Of a stretch of 64,000 nucleotides of DNA, positions 62,068 to 64,000 are shown piece by piece. The position numbers were made by a program, and so were the translations under genes. Each line of letters begins with the position of its first letter. Positions within the stretch are counted from its first letter, which is position 1. Source of the DNA: Pectobacterium carotovorum (GTDB lineage Bacteria; Pseudomonadota; Gammaproteobacteria; Enterobacterales; Enterobacteriaceae); the NCBI GenBank assembly GCA_016415585.1, contig CP066552.1, forward strand, positions 3,472,001-3,536,000, written 5' to 3'. The notes below the pieces were generated by a model, which saw nothing but the letters and a program-made list of their open reading frames with translations, made no database searches and was not told where the DNA came from.

Positions 62068-62336
62068 GTATCTTACAGCATCACCGCGAAGGCGAGTACT
62101 GTGTGAACGCGTCGCATAATATGAAACCCGATTCGCAGTGTCAACGGCTAAATCCGGTTATCCGATTAACCGCTGAAAAAGACGCCAAAGGTAAGAAAAA
62201 ACAGGCGGCAATTTCGATGTCATCTCGTCATAAGCACAATTTAAATTGCAGTCTCAATAAAAAAGCTGCTAACGATAACGCGATTTATTATCATCATTTC
62301 ACGTTACGCTTCTGCCTCTTATATAAGCCTCACCAC

Positions 62337-63221
62337 ATGCGCTATTTTCCTATGATTGTATTTTCTCTGATGGTATCTGCCTCTGGCATGTTGCCTGTTC
62401 GGGCGCAGCCAACCATTCCTGATATGACCGAACAAGCAAAAGCTCAATTTGAGATCAAGCTCGTTGAAATGAAAAGCGATGCACAGCATGTCTATCGGCT
62501 TTTCATCGCGCTTCCCCGCCAACCCGCACCTGAAGGCGGTTATCCGGTTCTGTACATGCTGGATGGCAACGCTCAGTTTCCCGTTGCCGTAAACAGCTAC
62601 AAGGCAAAAAGTGGCGCAGCACCGCTGATTATCGCCATCGGTTATCCAATCGATAAACCTTATGATGTTCCCGCCAGAACGCGCGACTACACGCCGCCGA
62701 CAACGCTCACCGATCCAGATTTTGCCGCAGGCGGCGAAGCCGAAGCGTTTTATCAATTCCTGCAATCCACGGTAAAGCCCTGGGTTGAAGCGAACTACGC
62801 AGTAAATAAGCAAAAACAAACGCTGGCCGGGCACTCTTTCGGCGGTCTGTTTACGCTCTATACGCTGTTTAACCACACCGAATCTTTCCAGCGTTATGTT
62901 GCCGCAAGCCCGTCTATCTGGTGGGGAAATGGCGTTGTGATTCCGGCAAGAACGCCGCTGCTCGCTACACCACCGCTATCAATAACCGTCACGGCAGGGG
63001 CAAATGAAGATGAGCCAACCAAAACGCAGGCGGGTAAACCCGTTGATGAAAAGCGGGCAGAACGGATCAGCCAAAGAAAAATGGTGGAAAGAGCAACGGC
63101 ACTGGTCGCACAGCTCAACGAACAAGGCACAAAAGCCGACTTTATTCTGTTCCCCGGTAAAGGGCACGGCGACGTGATCCCCGATGCCATCGGTAAAGCA
63201 GTTGCTATCGCCGGTCAATAA
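62337..63221 (+). CDS. Exported alpha/beta-hydrolase esterase, IroE/Fes-like
   Basis: 294 residues from the ATG at 62337, which gives a normal signal peptide (MRYFPMIVFSLMVSASGMLP, cleaved near VRAQP). An ATG at 62103 would add 78 residues without signal character, some of them near the tRNA promoter, so it is rejected. Nucleophile motif LAGHSFGGLFTLY (GHSFG), substrate-side YPVLYMLDGN, and a catalytic His in GKGHGDVIP. The family hydrolyses catecholate siderophores or other esters in the periplasm. No siderophore genes are nearby, so the substrate is unknown. Confidence 0.85.
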   Translation: MRYFPMIVFSLMVSASGMLPVRAQPTIPDMTEQAKAQFEIKLVEMKSDAQHVYRLFIALPRQPAPEGGYPVLYMLDGNAQFPVAVNSYKAKSGAAPLIIAIGYPIDKPYDVPARTRDYTPPTTLTDPDFAAGGEAEAFYQFLQSTVKPWVEANYAVNKQKQTLAGHSFGGLFTLYTLFNHTESFQRYVAASPSIWWGNGVVIPARTPLLATPPLSITVTAGANEDEPTKTQAGKPVDEKRAERISQRKMVERATALVAQLNEQGTKADFILFPGKGHGDVIPDAIGKAVAIAGQ

Positions 63222-63239
63222 TCCCCTAAGTCATAAAAT

Positions 63240-63272
63240 AAGAAGCCCCAGCATTTGGCTGGGGCTTCTTGT
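63240..63272. terminator. Bidirectional terminator between the esterase and gltX
   Basis: AGAAGCCCCAGC, loop ATTT, GGCTGGGGCTTCTTG. It serves the convergent genes on both sides. Confidence 0.9.
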
Positions 63273-63290
63273 GTATTCATGCAGTAGGGA

Positions 63291-64000
63291 TTACTGCTGC
63301 GCTTCACGCTCAGCAATGAACGCCAACGCTTTATCAATACGCGCCAGCGAACGCTGTTGACCAATCGCGTGCACCGTAGCGTCAACACCTGGAGACTGAC
63401 CCGCGCCCGTTACCGCAACACGCAGCGGCATACCGACTTTCCCCATACCCTGACCCAGCTCATCGGCCGTGCCCTGAATGGCGTGGTGGATGTTCTCCGG
63501 CGTCCAGCTCGTAATCGCGGCCAATTTCTCGCGAACCAGTTCAAGCGGCTGACGCGCAACCGGACGCAAGTGTTTCTTCGCAGCATCGGCGTCAAACTCA
63601 GCAAAATCTTCATAGAAATAACGGCAAGAATCCGCCATTTCTTTCAGCGTCTTGCAACGCTCGCCCAGTAAACCAACCAGCTCGCTCAACTGCGGCCCGG
63701 TACGGGTATCAATCCCTGCCTGCTCGATATGCCATGACAGATGCGTCGCCACGTATTCTGCTGGTAGATGGTTAATATAGTGATGGTTCAACCATTGCAG
63801 CTTCTCGGTATTGAAAGCACTCGCCGATTTGTTGACGGCATCCAGCGAGAACAGCGATTTCATTTCATCAATAGAGAAGATTTCCTGATCGCCAGAAGAC
63901 CAACCTAAACGCACCAGATAGTTCAGCAGTGCTTCAGGCAGATAGCCGTCATCACGGTATTGCATCACACCGACAGCGCCGTGACGTTTGGACAATTTCT
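63291..64000 (-). CDS. gltX: Glutamyl-tRNA synthetase, C-terminal part (runs off the window)
   Basis: The frame is open to the right edge. The first visible residues are [14 protein letters not shown], containing the class I KMSKS-type signature, so the N-terminal catalytic half lies beyond 64000. The anticodon-binding helical domain is complete to the stop. Linked to tRNA-Ala(GGC) genes, as in E. coli, where alaX-alaW lie next to gltX. Confidence 0.97.
   Translation of the reverse strand, partial: KLSKRHGAVGVMQYRDDGYLPEALLNYLVRLGWSSGDQEIFSIDEMKSLFSLDAVNKSASAFNTEKLQWLNHHYINHLPAEYVATHLSWHIEQAGIDTRTGPQLSELVGLLGERCKTLKEMADSCRYFYEDFAEFDADAAKKHLRPVARQPLELVREKLAAITSWTPENIHHAIQGTADELGQGMGKVGMPLRVAVTGAGQSPGVDATVHAIGQQRSLARIDKALAFIAEREAQQ

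Noticed and set aside
62103..62336. N-terminal extension of the esterase from the ATG at 62103
   Set aside because: It would start 36 bp from a tRNA gene and bury the obvious signal peptide at residue 79 onward.

Overview
The window is chromosomal DNA of a soft-rot enterobacterium, most likely Pectobacterium. The backbone follows the Escherichia coli order glyA-hmp-glnB-glrR-qseG-glrK-glmY-purL-mltF-tadA-pgpC and yfhL-acpS-pdxJ-recO-era-rnc-lepB-lepA-rseC-rseB-rseA-rpoE-nadB-trmN6-srmB-grcA-ung. Plant-cell-wall genes (paeY, pemA) and a KdgR-type operator sit inside that backbone. Identification is by reading proteins and motifs; no database search was run.

Layout. 1-2.9 kb: divergent glyA and hmp with PurR and NsrR operators. 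2.9-10.3 kb: an AT-rich accessory island with a 1603-residue protein of unknown function whose composition changes at about residue 457. Immediately downstream lies a decayed small gene, split by a palindromic interspersed repeat that is itself split by an intact IS3-family element. 10.3-14 kb: paeY and pemA (pectin deacetylation and demethylation). 14-25.9 kb: glnB, the glrR-qseG-glrK system, the glmY small RNA with a sigma-54 promoter and three GlrR sites, purL, mltF, tadA, pgpC. 25.9-26.4 kb: a murQ pseudogene lacking its central SIS domain.

26.7-45.6 kb is a second accessory block: a Lap-type biofilm adhesin system. It has a LapG periplasmic protease, a LapD c-di-GMP receptor, a 2374-residue adhesin with an N-terminal TAAG cleavage motif, 13 near-identical 104-residue repeats and a C-terminal RTX segment, a divergent TolC/ABC/HlyD type I exporter (LapE, LapB, LapC), a PAS-GAF-GGDEF diguanylate cyclase and a PdeH-like EAL phosphodiesterase. 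Together they would couple c-di-GMP level to retention or release of the adhesin.

46-64 kb is conserved housekeeping: yfhL, the rpoE-rseABC-lepAB-rnc-era-recO-pdxJ-acpS run with an autoregulatory sigma-E promoter, nadB, trmN6, srmB, grcA with two FNR boxes 53 bp apart, ung, two identical tRNA-Ala(GGC) genes, an IroE-like esterase and the C-terminal part of gltX running off the end. Five copies plus one remnant of a palindromic repeat (ends resembling CCCTAAATAATTCGAGTT and ACTTGAAGTATGACGGG) mark intergenic sites.
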